Counted from the first letter of the stretch, positions 1-14,052 are shown. The stretch: DNA of 64,000 nt from Trichaptum fuscoviolaceum (GCA_910574455.1 CAJSYZ010000007.1:1612001-1676000); one strand, 5' to 3'. Program-made: numbers and translations. The notes: generated by a model from the letters alone, not told the origin.

Positions 1-1352
1 CGGGAGGGAGACCACCTATAGGGGGTGCGGCTGAAATCTGTCAGGCAGTGCAGGCAGATAAAACAGTCTATTACTCACTATCAACGCGAGGTGATGGGCT
101 TGACCCTAGCCTTTGACCTGGCACCTTGGACTTTCGTAATTTAACGACAGGTTTCGGTAGCGCTTTCTCTTTGCCCTTCGTGCTCCGTCGACTTTCGCCG
201 GACAGCGTCGATCCGTCTCCCGGAAATACTGCCTTCCCTTTCCCTTTTCTGTCGACGGCAGGAGGATCAGGAATTGATACCTCCTCCATATCGCTGTCGC
301 CTTCGTCACTCATTTCCGTCCCCGATGACTCAGACATTCTACCCTCTGATCGTTTCTTAGCCTCCAGGCGTTTGTCCCACCTCCTCTTCGCGGGGGACTT
401 GGGTCTTCCGACACTCGCTTGCCATGGCACACTCTGCAGACTGACGACCAGGCGAGCAGGTATATCGAGTGCTCTACATAACGCCGTAAAGAGCTGTGCG
501 CTAAGATCCCGACTTCCCTGTGCTAGCAAAGCACGCTTCATAAGACTCTTTGAGCTTCGCATGTGTTCACCCTCATCATCGATTGCATCCTCACCCGATA
601 GCAGCCTTTGAACCTGCTGAAAAGTGCGCGATTTGACGTGACCATATGGGAGGACCTCGAATGTCTGGTGCCACCACTCAGTGAGTCGCATTACCGCCGT
701 TTCAAAGAGGCGACCGCGTTTGGCTGCGTCAGGATGACGCTTCTTCGTGATCATTGAGAAGGACGTTTGATATGACATAGGAAGCAAGGATAACAGCCGG
801 GCCTTAATACTTCCTAAGCAATGAGTTCCTTGCGATTTAAAGTAGTTAAATACAAACATGAAGTAATGGGTCGTTTAACCATTTATTACGGGCGAGAGCA
901 CTTGAGAGCAGGGCCACAGTATGAATTTTATGACATGTGAGACGGAGAGCACGCAGTGCTGCGACTTCCTCGGCCTTCTTTCTACGAATTATGTTTTGTG
1001 ACAACCATGATCGATAGTTTATACTTACTCACTTTCGTGCCTCATCTGTAACCTTCCCTTTCTTCTTTGCACCCTTCAGTGTGATCTCGATGTTGCCCGC
1101 CTGCGCTCCTACACGAGAGTTGAAGGACGGACCTGGGGGGTTAGTAGCACTACTTTCAGCTGCATCCTTGGTGGCAGAAATCGAAGCTGGGACTGCAATC
1201 TCTTCCCAGTCCATTTCCTCGTCACTGTCATCTTCAGAAACCAGTGATATAGCATGATTTGAGCTTGCACTCGCGAGTTGAGGAGAGCTAGATTCTTGAT
1301 AAGACACGTTCGCCATGGATTGTGTTGAAGGACCGGAAGTCGAGTGTTTCAT
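1..1352 (-). CDS. RAD4: Rad4/XPC-type DNA damage recognition protein, 3' part cut by window edge
   Basis: N-terminal half of a Rad4/XPC homologue, the nuclear factor that recognises helix-distorting lesions in nucleotide excision repair. It starts at the ATG at 1350-1352 with an acidic, DWEE-containing segment and an IEITLKG/KKK stretch typical of the family N-terminus. A second exon (about 895-980) reads TCHKIHTVALLSSAR. The exon from about 806 to 79 carries the transglutaminase-like core (ARLLSLLP, then RDLSAQLFTALCRALD and IPARLVVSLQSVPW), followed by a charged, Ser-rich linker. A further intron at about 38-78 (GTGAGT..CAG) leads into an exon that runs off the left edge, so the beta-hairpin DNA-binding domains lie outside the window. 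The gene is divergent from the esterase. Family recognition is firm; the first two splice sites are approximate. Confidence 0.88.
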
Positions 1353-1762
1353 AGTTTACTTGCAGGCCTAGTGTACGATGCCAATGCAGTCGCGCGCTTG
1401 CAGCAAATCTCCAACGATGAAACGTTCAGTGACGTCTTTCTAGCATTTGTTCACCAACTCTTGCTAACCGAGAGGTTGTTGTCTGAGTGAGAGTCGCGTC
1501 GGGATCTTCGCTGACAAGCTTTCCGCCGCCGGCCGGAAGAACTTGAACTTGAACCTCAGTGAGTCATGCCTTTCATAATGTCGGAAACCGCTGGACCTTG
1601 TATTTAACACAGAATATCGGCGGTCAATTTATTTCGAAGTTCTAACGTCCTCCGTTCTATCCCCAATGCCACACGTCGCCCAAGAAGGCCGCCGTACGAT
1701 GCATAACCTTACAGTGCCATAGAAATACACCTTTTCCAGACCTTTACCGTGACCACCTCGAG
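1353..1762. other. divergent intergenic region between RAD4-like gene and esterase
   Basis: 410 bp separating two divergently transcribed genes. It must hold both 5' UTRs and promoters. I see no RNA gene, repeat or clear TATA element. Confidence 0.5.
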
Positions 1763-2945
1763 ATGGATGCATTGCCAGTGACGTTTCCATACAAATTTGT
1801 TGACGACAAACCAGCTTATGTCGACGTATACTTGCCTGACGTCAAGCACACTGCTCGAAAGACGCTTCCTGTGGTACTTTACTTTCATGGAGGAGGAGTT
1901 ACAGTTGGCAATCGTAGAAGCTGGTTTCCGAACTGGATTCATAGTGTGTTACCATCCTTCTCAGATATTTCGCAGTTGTTGAATCCTCTTCAGACCGCGC
2001 CATGCAAGCAGGATATGCTTTCATATCTGCAGACTATCAGCTTATGTCGCCTTCAACTGGGCACGATATAATCGTGGACATAAAGGATCTGTTCTGGTTC
2101 CTCTCGACTGAACTCAATACCCTGTTATCAGGCACTTGCAACACCGACTTTCGGATTGACGCTGAATCAATCGTTGTATCTGGCTCCAGCGCCGGTGGCC
2201 TTTGCTCATATCTAGCTGCAATTCACTCGACTCCAAAGCCTAAAGGTGTCCTATCGCTGTATGGGCAAGGAGGGGATTTCTTGGTACGATTTCCTCTCGC
2301 ACGCATCTTGTTTGTGAGTTTCATTAATGTAGGTTTTGGTCATAGTCTCCTCAATATCTTTCCGTTAAGACTAAGCCTTTCTTCCTTGGCCGAGAAATCC
2401 TGGATCCTGAAGACTTTAGACAATTTCTGTACCCATTCCCTCCAGAGCTTGAGCGGACAACGGACTCTCCTTTAGCCTACCACCCTCCAACGAGTCCAAC
2501 TCCAGGCTATCCGGCGAATCCGCGCATGCAGCTTTGCAGACTTCTTCTGCAAATGGGCGTATTCTTGGACTACTTCACGGGATCGCACGAGCCGAGCATC
2601 AGTTTGCAATTGCGCCAACTTCTTGATCTCGAGGGCGACCCAGATATTCTAGCTTCAAAGACTCGGGAAATCATCAATCCGAGGCATGTTGAGGTGTTCC
2701 CACAGTTTTTCATCGACTCCTCTTTCCCTTCGGCGTTCCTCGTGCATGGAGGGGTGGACACAGCCGTCAGGCCGGGCGAGTCCCGTAACATGGAGCGCCT
2801 CCTCAAGCGAGTGGGAGTAGAAGTAACACTGAGGATTGTAGACGATGAAGAGCACTCGTTCGACTACGCGCCAGGATCAGAAGATAAGCATGCGAACCTC
2901 TTTGATGAGGCATTTGCATTTATAGCGAAGGTCTTTTCGACGTAA
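1763..2945 (+). CDS. HSL-family (alpha/beta-hydrolase fold-3) esterase/lipase
   Basis: Three-exon gene (1763-1943, 1994-2283, 2370-2945) with GT..AG introns of 50 and 86 bp. Phases fit exactly and give 348 aa. The protein shows the hormone-sensitive-lipase signature: oxyanion-hole HGGG near residue 45, nucleophile elbow GSSAGG (Ser in exon 2), then HGGVDTAV with the likely acid Asp and DEEHSF with the likely catalytic His near the C-terminus. There is no signal peptide, so a cytosolic carboxylesterase acting on small acyl esters is likely; the true substrate is unknown. It is divergent from RAD4 and convergent with the sirtuin, 102 bp from stop to stop. The ATG at 1763 is the first in frame. 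Confidence 0.88.
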
Positions 2946-3047
2946 ATAGCGTTTATACACGTAGACATGTTTACAAGATAGATGTTACAAATAAAGTTGC
3001 GTACAAGTCTAAGATACAAGTCAAAGATGTACAAGAATGCTCTCCTA

Positions 3048-4706
<1,659 letters not shown>

Positions 4707-4760
4707 AACACTGCTGAGTTAGCACGAATAGGGTGGAGATGAACGTTCCTTCCGGGAGTG

Positions 4761-4787
4761 TGGTGGTGGTGGTGGTGGTGGTGGTGG
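4761..4787. repeat. (TGG)9 microsatellite
   Basis: Nine perfect TGG trinucleotides in the presumed 5' leader or promoter of the sirtuin (CCA on its sense strand). It is not in the coding model. Confidence 0.9.
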
Positions 4788-4962
4788 TATTGAAGTACTA
4801 GGCTGCTTGGGAAGTCTTGCGTTCACTCAGACCTAAGTTTAGCGCGCTGATGTTCAACTTTGACCTAACTGTGCGCCATGTGCTTCACTACTCACTGTTC
4901 CCAACGACGACCACGACTGTGTCGGGGCTGCAGATTTGTCTGTTTTGTCGGGTACATCTAGT

Positions 4963-7189
4963 ATGCGTCTCGCAGTTTCGGCAGTTCTTCTAGTAGCGAC
5001 GAGCCGCTCGTTCTGCGCGTACGCGTCGCCTAGCTCTCGTCCTATCCATGGCGGCCAAACTGTGAACTTGTGGCGACTTGAGAAGCTTCGTGAGGAAAAG
5101 GGACAGTCTTCAACTTTCGAGCTCTTTGTCAACCAACAATTCTTATCGAAGCCTACCCTCTCGGTCAAGGAGGAATTTCCGGAACAGTGGTTTGAGCAGC
5201 CTCTAGATCACTTCTCCGATGCACCTCATACATTCAACCAACGGTACTGGGTTAACAAACGACACTACAAGAAAGGCGGGCCTGTTATCGTACTCGATGG
5301 TGGAGAGACATCTGGAGAGGATAGGATACCGTTCCTAGATACGGGTATCGTTGAGATTTTGGCGAAAGCGACGGATGGTCTGGGTGTTGTACTTGAACAT
5401 CGTTACTATGGTGCGTCCACGTTCACAACAAGTCTTTCGTATAAGGAGTTATCTAACTGGATGCTCGTGACGAAAGGCGACTCAATTGCTGTAGCAAATC
5501 TTTCAACGGATTCTTTGAGGTACGTAGCTTACATACATCGGCCAACTTACAGAGTATTCAATGATCATATCCAGGTTTCTCAACAATGCGCAATCTGCTG
5601 CGGATTCAGCAAACTTCATGGCTTCGGTGAAATTCAGTGGAATCGATGACGATCTTACTGCTCCTGGAACTCCCTGGGTTTACTACGGAGGATCATATGC
5701 TGGAGCTCGAGCAGCTCATATGAAGTATGGGCATCTGTTAGCCATGTGCTTATGTCTTAATCACGCTAACTATGAACTTATAAACCTGCAGAATTCTGTA
5801 TCCTGATCTAGTGTTTGGCGCGATCGCTTCCAGCGGAGTTACACATGCAGCACTAGAAAACTGGGGATACGACGAAATTATCCGACGCGCCGCAGACCCA
5901 GAATGCTCGAGGCATCTGGAGACCTCCATCTCCGCCATCGATGCTATCCTCTTGAACGCCCCTCACTTGCGCAAACCATTGAAGGCCCTCTTTGGCCTTG
6001 CTGATCTGGAGTATGATGATGACTTCGCATCGTTACTTGAGGTTAGTGGGCATTTCCGATCGTTCGCTGTTGTGTATTGAATTTCTTGCACAGGCACCTC
6101 TCGGTGCTTGGCAGTCAAAGAACTGGGATCCTGAAGTGGGGAGTACGAGGTTCGACGAGTTCTGCGAAGCATTGGCCAAACCTCTTTTTGGTAGAAATGC
6201 CACCGACTTCTTATCTTTGCCTGGAGGCCTGGATGTTCCAATTACTGTATACAACTACGGTAACTATATCAAGGAGGTCTGCAAATCCCTACACTTTGCG
6301 ATAAGCCCTTGCTTATATTAGTTCATAGCGATATGTGACAAAGTGCCCAGAAAGCTCATCCGTCAACGATGTAAGAGTGTGTTCGCGATGGCATGAAACG
6401 TACTGGGATTGATAATGAGTTCCAGTGCTTTGGCTCTCACGATGACGAGAAATACTTGGACGACAGTCTCTCTGATACGTGGCGTCTGTGGCTTTTCCAA
6501 GTTTGCACAGAATGGGGTTATTTCCAGGTATTTTACTAATACAGACTTTCATTGTATGCAAACGAAAAGTCATACTTTCGGTTTTCAGACAGCGCCGCCA
6601 GATCAAAACCACCCTAGAATCGTTTCACGCCTCGTCACGCTTGAATCTAGTTCACGCATCTGTCACCAGGTATTACCCAATTTGTTCTTTACGATGACAT
6701 AGCAAGTTTAAGCAACCTTCTCCAGGCTTATCCGCCGGGCAAACATTTCATTGTCCCTCCCATGCCGAACATTACCGTCGTAAATGAGCTGGGCGACTTT
6801 GACATTGCGGCGGACAGACTTGCCATCATTGATGGCGAAGGTATGCAAATGCAAAATAGTTTATGTTCGGCGCGTTACTCACTTCGTTTCTTTGATTCAA
6901 GTGGACCCGTGGCGTCCGGACACGCCACATGCCGACGAAGCCCGAGACCGTGAAGACACGATTCTTCGCCCCTTCAAACTCATACCTAGTAAGTGACCCA
7001 CAATATCTTAATCAAGCGCTCGTCGTTGAAAATGCTGCAGACGGTGTCCACCACTATGACGAATACGGCCTGGCGAACATCAATGATGAGCCACCTGAAA
7101 TATTAAAGATCCACAAAGAAATGATTCATTTCGTGAAGGAGTGGCTGAAGGATTGGGATAATGTCCGTGTTACTAGTCAAGCTCAGTGA
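4963..7189 (+). CDS. Secreted serine carboxypeptidase, family S28 (prolyl carboxypeptidase-like)
   Basis: Ten exons: 4963-5519, 5575-5724, 5792-6041, 6094-6276, 6329-6370, 6426-6527, 6589-6669, 6726-6840, 6902-6988 and 7041-7189. All phases fit, giving 571 aa. The N-terminus has a signal peptide (MRLAVSAVLLVATSRSFCAY), which favours the ATG at 4963. S28 marks: HRYYG, the nucleophile motif GGSYAG (Ser226), a KCPES..CFG Cys pair, catalytic Asp in VDPW (about 495) and His in GVHHYDEYG (526/527). Members of the family cleave residues after proline in the vacuole or outside the cell. The 42-nt fifth exon is small but conserved in sense. Nothing looks broken. Confidence 0.92.
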
Positions 7190-7263
7190 AGAAACTCTAG
7201 ATTGATAAGTGGATTAAGAATGTCTAGCCAGAAGTAACATTAATTACTTCAACTATCTTCAAA

Positions 7264-8044
7264 CTAACGTTGATGTACCCCAGATGTTATGTTATCGTCC
7301 AGGCTCCTTGCCCTTGTGCGCAGCCTGGAAGGTGTAAGGGTACCTTTCACTACACAGCGAGCTAACAGACCAAGAGCAAGAGGAAAGGAGTTTGCTCTTT
7401 GCCGTGAGTGATGCCGGACTTCAGGAATGAGAACCCGGTTAGTCCACGTAAGCTCAGATGCTTTTGTGGCTTGAGAGACGTCTGTTGAAACTGAGTGGTC
7501 GAGAAGTGGATGAGCGTATGTTCCAGATGGACTGTCATCGAGAATGGAGCTATTGGGTGACGTTATAGACGAAGGTGAGCCGGAAAGTAGCACCTGCTCT
7601 TTTTGGATAGCAAGCTCCCGCAGCTCTTCCTCCAGTGAAATGCGCAGGTCCTCAGCTGAGATTGCAATCCTAAGCAGTTCACCTTCGAGCACCCTTCTAC
7701 GAACGTCCTCGGATAATCTCCCTGAGCGGGTGAGCTGCAGTTGTAAGATAACTTCGGTTTCCCAATCTAGGATCTCGAGCATGGATAGGATGCATAAAGT
7801 TGTGCTTCTTTGTTTATCTGCCTCGAACTCTTGACGTGAGCCAATCGGTGTCATGAGGACGCTCGCCCTCAGTACTTGTCGCAGAGCCCGTGGCATCCAG
7901 TTGATGATCCCCGGCCCAGTCTCTCGGAGACGCTTTTGTAGCCGACGACTTGCATCGAGTAGTGCGTCTAACTCCCTGATATCCTGACGAAGCTTCGCGT
8001 CGCGCTCGTCGATTATCGAGGAGGTGCTTGGTTCTCCTACACAC
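7264..8044 (-). CDS. uncharacterised helical/coiled-coil protein
   Basis: An open frame continues from about 8042, just after a 3' splice site (TGTGTAG), down to a stop at 7264. It has about 250 residues of Glu/Arg/Leu-rich helix (DERDAKLRQDIRELDALL; later heptad-like LSEDVRRRVLEGELL and LRISLEEELRELAI), then a Ser/Pro-rich linker and a basic C-terminus. The first exon is not resolved: a plausible ATG lies near 8130, but the simplest junction does not keep frame. I do not recognise a family. The length and amphipathic pattern make chance unlikely, but function is unknown. It is tail-to-tail with the S28 peptidase, 75 bp apart. Confidence 0.5.
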
Positions 8045-8649
8045 GAAGGTTAGTCGCAGCGCTTCGTTCTGTATTTTTCCTATACACTAACCAATGTTAT
8101 ATGGTAATGTTTTCGTCTAGATACTTGCATTAGAGATATCTACAGCAGTGGTAAGGGATGTTTAGCCACGTACGCGTTTTGGTAAAGCCTTGGTGGATAT
8201 TCTCCGCTCTCGAGGGTTTAGTGGGTGGTCCACAGCAGTAAAGAATGTGAGTAACGAGTGTGCTAGTAAGGATGCTCGGATAGGGTGCTCAGATATACAG
8301 TTTGGATGGAATGTTATGCGGTCTTCACGAACTGTGCAAAGGCGTTGTATTGAGGTTAAATGATCTGATTTGCCTCAGCAACTTTACAGTAGAGAAGAGG
8401 CAGCACGTGAACTCTGCATCTCTTGTACATTACAGGCGAGTTTGCATATTTTGCAGTCATATTGCTCCCCCGGCTTCCAGGCCATCTGCAGTCTTTTTTG
8501 ACTGCAATATTGAAATGCAATCCGTTATTTTGAGTGATTTAAGCAAGCGTGCGTGCCCGACGGGTTAATTTCAATGGCTTACTGACTTTTGAGATGGCTC
8601 AAGTTAATTTACTTATGAAACAGGATCAAGGCTGCAAGCTTAACGAAAG
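8045..8649. other. intergenic/unresolved 5' region
   Basis: Holds the unresolved first exon of the coiled-coil gene (8045-8150) and then about 500 bp in which I see no coding signal. ATG..stop reading at 8302-8568 shows no family resemblance. Confidence 0.4.
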
Positions 8650-9943
8650 CTACAATGAAGAATCCCCGAGCTTTCTGATTGTCAAGTCGTAGAGTCCTTT
8701 CTTCTGTACGATTTCTCCCTGGTTGACCAAATCCTCTATGTCATTCTCCACGTCAATGTATCGTCCACGGAGATAATCTGCGGCCTTTCCTGTCGCCAAG
8801 TATACGCATGTCCAAGCACACAGCTCAGGCCTAGATGGACATTATAAGTCAGCAATTGTCATAACAAATAAGTCGAAGAAGCTGTGACATACGTGTCAGT
8901 CAGGTTGGCGAGTCCACTTTTCGCTATTTCAGTGAGCTACGTGTAATGTTAAGTGAGCATACTTGATCTTGGAGCGAACATGCAGCTACGTACGCCGGGC
9001 TTCATCTTTTCGATGTCAGGGTGTATTGGGATACGAGTCATCTCAGTTCTTACTCCACCTTCGTTGTCTTGTCAGCTAAAACGAAGCAGAGTATAAACAA
9101 GCCAGAGAAAGGCAAACTCACCAGGGTGCAAGGCATACATATGAATATTCGACTTTTCTACCGCGTCAAGCTCAAGCTGGAGGCACGCAACTGCACGGAG
9201 AAGCGCTGTCCTTGTTGCAAGTTCTTGTCAAGGGCTGGGTTAATATCAAAAAAGCACTCACTTTGATACGCTGTAAGCGGACATTCCAGCTTCATCATCA
9301 TTTTCTTAGCCAAGGAAAGAGTCTTCAAAAATCTATCTCCTTACCCATGCTCAAGATTCCCGACATAGATGAAATGAAGATTATCGACCCTGAATTTCTC
9401 TTCTGCATCCCTTCAAGGACCATACGAGCGAGCATCATTGGAGCCTTCAGATTGATCTCCATTATCGACCACCAGTCGTCGAATAGCGTGAACTCGAAAG
9501 GACGGATGATGCTGGATCCTGCGTTCGGGACGACAATGTCCAATGGGCCAAGCGACTGTTCTGTCTCATCCACAGCGGCCTGCACGGCCACAGCATCTAC
9601 GACATCTGCGGGAAACACGAGAGCTTTCCTGCCAAATTTCGAGCGCACGATGTCTGCGACCTCGTCGAGCTGTGTCTTGGTGCGCGCAAGGAGGGCAACG
9701 TCTGCACCAGCCTCTGCGAAAGCAAGTGCTATTGCCCTGCCAATTCCTCTACCTTTTCAGTTCCACAAAAATTAGTTGTACTCCGATATCTTACTTCCAA
9801 GTGACTTTACCTGCTCCGGTGATGAAAACGACTTTGCCTCTCATAGTCCCTGCTAAGCGCGTCGGGCTGACCGCCTCGTACACATCGTTATGTTTCTTTG
9901 GAAGAATGCCATTTCCGACTGGGAATTCGACTGACCTGGACAT
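8650..9943 (-). CDS. short-chain dehydrogenase/reductase (SDR), copy 1
   Basis: Seven exons: 9811-9943, 9345-9752, 9262-9289, 9122-9210, 8994-9058, 8893-8936 and 8650-8830. The sum is 948 nt, 315 aa, with consistent phases. Classical SDR marks: Rossmann TGAG..GRGIGRAIA near residues 40-52, NAG in IVVPNAG, Ser in IIFISSMSG, and the active-site YSVSK carried by a 28-nt exon. The C-terminus contains PELCAWTCVYLATGKAA and RGRYIDVE. Substrate cannot be told. A paralogue with the same exon plan lies at 41,773-43,073. Confidence 0.9.
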
Positions 9944-10429
9944 GCAGAACTCTTATCAGGTATAGCTTTCAGTGGAAGGTAGTGGACGGTGCCAGCTTTT
10001 TGTTTGTACAACCATGTTGAATAGCAGTTGGTTGGAATCAAGTCATTGAATTTGAGTTCGGATCCGAGGCCGCAGTGCTACATAGTGTTCAAATTGTCTC
10101 TCACGCACACTGGCAGACGAAGCACATCAGGGAAACTACTTTCTGCTTACGGCGACTGACGCGTCCTGATTTGGCTGGCACCTGTCTGAAGGGTCGCTAC
10201 TTCGTCTGAAAATACACTGATTGCCTTAACTCACTGAAATAAAGAGTGTTTCAGGATGCAAGCCATCTCTCAGTACATCAGAATGCAAGTCAGGATTTCA
10301 GTGCTCAAGTAACATGGGACTTGGAAAATTTTTACGATTTTTGTTACATCTAAACTTGAATTAGGAAACCAGTTGAGAAAACTTGAAGTGCGGCAATGCC
10401 AATTGCCTCTTCCTCCACCATCCATGTTC
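9944..10429. other. intergenic, no feature seen
   Basis: AT-richer spacer between the SDR start and the 5'-truncated glucan synthase relic. The expected N-terminal amylase-like part of that relic is not detectable here. Confidence 0.4.
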
Positions 10430-13310
10430 AAATTAGACGGAAATCAAACTGGGCTTGTGGACTGCCTTGCGTGCGGAGATTCCTAACGCGTCGGACGGAA
10501 TCATCGACATCATTGTGAACAACCCGCCTTCGCAGGACGGCACTTCGTTCACGAATGCACGCGACCATCTCCTTGTGCGCAAGGGCTCCGCGCGCAATCC
10601 TATGATCTTCCCCTCTGCGGACTACGACAACGATGCGTTCGGCTTGGACTCGGGTTCTGGGAAGTACACGTTCACGCACCAGGCGCTGGGCGCAGATATG
10701 TTCAGGTTCTTGTGGAATTATGGTCAAAACTGGACGACGTGGACGGCGTATGAGGATGTGACGAGCATAGATAAAAGCTTGTTTGACAATGATGAGAATT
10801 GGTGGGCGGGCGAGCATATTATTGTGCAATGTAAGTGCTCTTACTCTTATACTAGTATGTGCTGTGATCTGCTAATCAATTTTGCAATAGGCTGGTCTGC
10901 TATTGCTGCATCATCCTATACTGTTGTACATGCGGACAGGAACTATGCTCATCAGTGCCGTGTTCCTCAGTTCCTTGCTCGTGGTCCGTTCAATACCTGG
11001 GGTTTCCACAGAGGAGTGAGCTTCCAGATGGACAATACCGCCGACGGACGCTGGGAGCTCGAAATTATGAGTACATGGCCGACGTACCTACAGCTCAACG
11101 TTTTTGGCTTCGATGACTACTTCTACGGTGACACGGACGGCAACGGCGTCATGACCGCCTCCCGCCCAACTTGGCTGCGCCCAACTACTTGAACGTCAGT
11201 GCTCCGCCGCACCCGCATCTCGCGTTGTACGCTGGTCGTAGATGACGCGACGATGCGGTGGAGCCTCGAGCCGCGTGGGGAGAGCACTGTGGGCGCTATC
11301 ATGTACGCGCTGCTCCTGTCGATCCCGGTTGTCACTGGTACATTGGCAGTGGCGATCTTCATGTGGAGCTTCTACGGGATCAAGTACAACCAGTGGGGTC
11401 TCACGGAAAAGAAGCCGGATCATTCGCACAATTTCCCCGTCATTGGCTCGCTGGGCTCGAAGTCTGCGCAAGACCTGCATGTGGCGCCGATGTCGGAGAA
11501 ACACTCGAGCCATGGACACGCGCATACAGGCGACATCATTGGCTGGCCGGAAGACAAGAATAAGCGGAGGACCATGCTCATTGCGACTTTGGAGTACGAG
11601 ATCATATTGGAAGTTGAAGGTCAAGATCGGTGGTCTTGGTGTGATTTGATGGGCAAGGCAATGTCGGATATCGACCTGATTTAGGTTGTACCAAAGGTTA
11701 AAGACATTGAGTACCCTGCTGGCGAACCTGCAGAACCTATCGAAGTCATTATCTTCGGCGACCCGTACCTTATCGAGGTTGAGACGCATGTCCTCGACAA
11801 CATCACGTACATCGTCCTCGACTTGCCTGTCTTCCGCGCACAAACAAAGGCGGACCCGTATCATGCGCGCATGACGATATCAGCTCAGCTATCTTCTACT
11901 CGACATGGAACCAGGCTATCGCAGCAACCGTTAGGTGCTACCCGCAGATTGATATCTACCACATTAATGACTACCACAGTGCGCTCGCACCTATCTATCT
12001 GCTCCCGAAGGTCCTCCCCATCTGTCTGTCTCTCCACAATGCGGAGCTCCAGGGGTTGTGGCCACTCCGCACGAAGGAGGAGATGAAGGAAGTGTGCTCG
12101 GTGTTCAATATCAGCAAGGAGCACGTTCGTTCAGTTCGGAAACACGTTCAACTTGCTCCACGCCGCAGCATCCTTCATCAATGTGCACCAGAAATCGATC
12201 AGTGTCGCTGGTGTCTCTGACAGTATGGTAAACGGTCGTGGGCGCGTTACCCGGCGCTTTGGACACTCAAGCATGTCGACTCGCTCCCGAATCCGGACCC
12301 AACGGTTATTGCTGCTTTGGACGAACAGCCTGTTCAAATCAAGGACATTCAGATTGATGAGGAAGCAGAGGCGAAATGTACGGAGTTCAAGCAGCAGGCT
12401 CAGGAGTGGGCTGGTATTGCACAGGATCCTTAGGCAGATCTATTCGTGTTCATTGGTTGTTGGTTGAAGCAAAAGGGTGTAGATCTTATTGCAGACATGA
12501 TGCCTTCGCTGTAAGTTATTTCTTAATCCTATTTGCTAAGTAAATGAATGTTTGCTCATTTATTAATGCCAGACTGGAAAAACACCCTTCGATTCAGTTG
12601 AATTGTGTCGGGCCTGTCATTGACTTGTATGGACGTTTCGCTGCGGAGAAGCTTGCTCGTCTCATGGAGATGTACCCGAACCGAGTGTACTCAAAGCCAG
12701 AGTTCACTACTTCGCCTCCATACGGTGGTCTCGGTCTCATGCCTGGTTGGGTAAGTTTGCATTCGTTTTTTCTAATGTTTTGCAATCTGACTTTGAACAC
12801 AGTGGTTCCCTGTCGAATCGAGTTCAACAGCACACATGTTGTCCCAGCTTACGAAAACAATAAAAATGGCGCTTAAGTCTACGGAAGAAGAACATGCTAT
12901 CTTGCGTGCTCGTTCGGCTGTTCAGCGTTTCCCGGTTGTTGAATGGCGTCAGCGCATGGGAGACTTCCACAAGCGTAGCATTAACTTTACTAGTCGTCAG
13001 ATTGCGGGCTCTTTAGCATGGAGACCTTCTGATGGTGAAGCTGAACATCGGGAAGAACCGACGCAACCCAACTGGGATACCCGAAGCACATACGACAGCC
13101 CACACAACTCGATCACTGGATCTCCTGGAGCTTGGAGCCATTCGACACTCGTGCCTCTGGAGCAGCATCTGCTCCCTCCTCGCACTTTGAAATTAGAAAG
13201 GCGTGGTTCAGCAAGCTCTGATGTATCCGAAGGCGAGGACTACTTTGCGCGCGCGGAATGCGAGTACGGAAGGTTATTGCGAAGCCTGACGGGGACAAGC
13301 TGGCTCTGAC
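10430..13310 (+). pseudogene. cell-wall alpha-1,3-glucan synthase relic (Ags1/Mok1-like), truncated and frameshifted
   Basis: Clear similarity to the middle of fungal alpha-1,3-glucan synthases: IIVNNPPSQDGTSF, NPMIFPSADYDNDAFGLDS, GPFNTWGFHRGV, then one membrane span, GIKYNQWG, IGGLGV, DNITYIVLDLPVFRAQTK, STWNQAIA, IDIYHINDYH, GNTFNLLHAAASF and VVEWRQRM. One intron (about 10,831-10,890) and others still look spliceable. The gene is dead: one-base losses near 11,150 and 11,870, another frame change near 11,225 and 11,650, a TAG replacing the Trp codon of IWVVPK near 11,682, and further shifts after 12,120. The N-terminal GH13-like part and the C-terminal multi-span exporter part are absent. 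Substitutions are few relative to lesions, so inactivation looks fairly recent. Confidence 0.88.
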
Positions 13311-13435
13311 ACTGGACTATATAATAAAATAATATAATGCATCAGAGCAGACAAATCTGCCACTGACATAGTACTACTATTGGAGGAAAAATAGTTGCTG
13401 CACCGCTTGGGTAAAATATGTAGCTTGTGATTACT

Positions 13436-13491
13436 TAACGCCCAGAGGTGTTCGGGTATCGCCAGCAAAAAGCTGGCCCGTCCGGGCGTTA
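13436..13491. other. nested inverted repeat (hairpin)
   Basis: TAACGCCC (13436-13443) pairs with GGGCGTTA (13484-13491). Inside lies a perfect hairpin GCCAGC-AAAAA-GCTGGC (13461-13477). It sits in the 476-bp spacer after the glucan synthase relic, past the 3' end of the exonuclease gene. It could be a terminator-like RNA structure or a small mobile-element remnant. Confidence 0.6.
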
Positions 13492-13786
13492 TATTGAATT
13501 GTCTTGAAAACTTTGAAGTGTCTTGAAAAAGCACTAATAGTGGTGTTGAAAACTATTTAATCCATTGGGTTGCTCACAGCAGACAGACACCATTGGCGAC
13601 ATCTTCCAAACCACTTTGATACCTCAGACTACGGTGATCATTCGGGAAAAAAAAGCAATTCAATAATAAATTTTAATCATGAATCTCCTGGCAACTTTGA
13701 AAGACAAGAGCATGTGCACAACAATTTACTCGATAACTCAAGCACATTTGGTCAAACCTGCTACTGGTGGGCCTCAGCCTACTAGA

Positions 13787-14052
13787 TCAAGCCTCGAAGT
13801 TCTTGATGTACTTATCCGGTAAGGGTGGGTGGCTTTGGCTCAGGGCCAAAGCTACAGCAAACGTGCTGTGAACATCAATGGCAGCATCTAGTATTCCAGT
13901 ACAGCAGATCATGCAAGTGAGAACTTGAAGATGGTTGATCTTGAGCAACAAAATGATAACTTACATTGTATTTGTGCCGCTGATAGCTCGTTAGCTGCCC
14001 AGTCACTCATCGTGACCTCACTACTCTTCTTGACGTTCAGCCTCAATACTTC
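13787..14052 (-). pseudogene. DEDDy 3'-5' exonuclease gene, 3' fragment (downstream of LTR element)
   Basis: C-terminal part of the host exonuclease gene cut by the retrotransposon at 14053-20393. Two exon pieces: 13965-14052 (including the target duplicate) and 13787-13887, separated by a 77-bp GT..AG intron. It encodes MSDWAANELSAAQIQY then AAIDVHS, the last exonuclease motif Y-x3-D of the DEDDy (WRN/RNase D-like) class, and ends in the sequence KYIKNFEA. Joining it to 20394-21174 across the 5-bp duplication restores the frame. Confidence 0.85.
14048..14052. repeat. 5-bp target-site duplication ACTTC (left copy)
   Basis: Matches 20394-20398 exactly and flanks the LTR retrotransposon, showing a simple integrase-type insertion. 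Confidence 0.9.
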
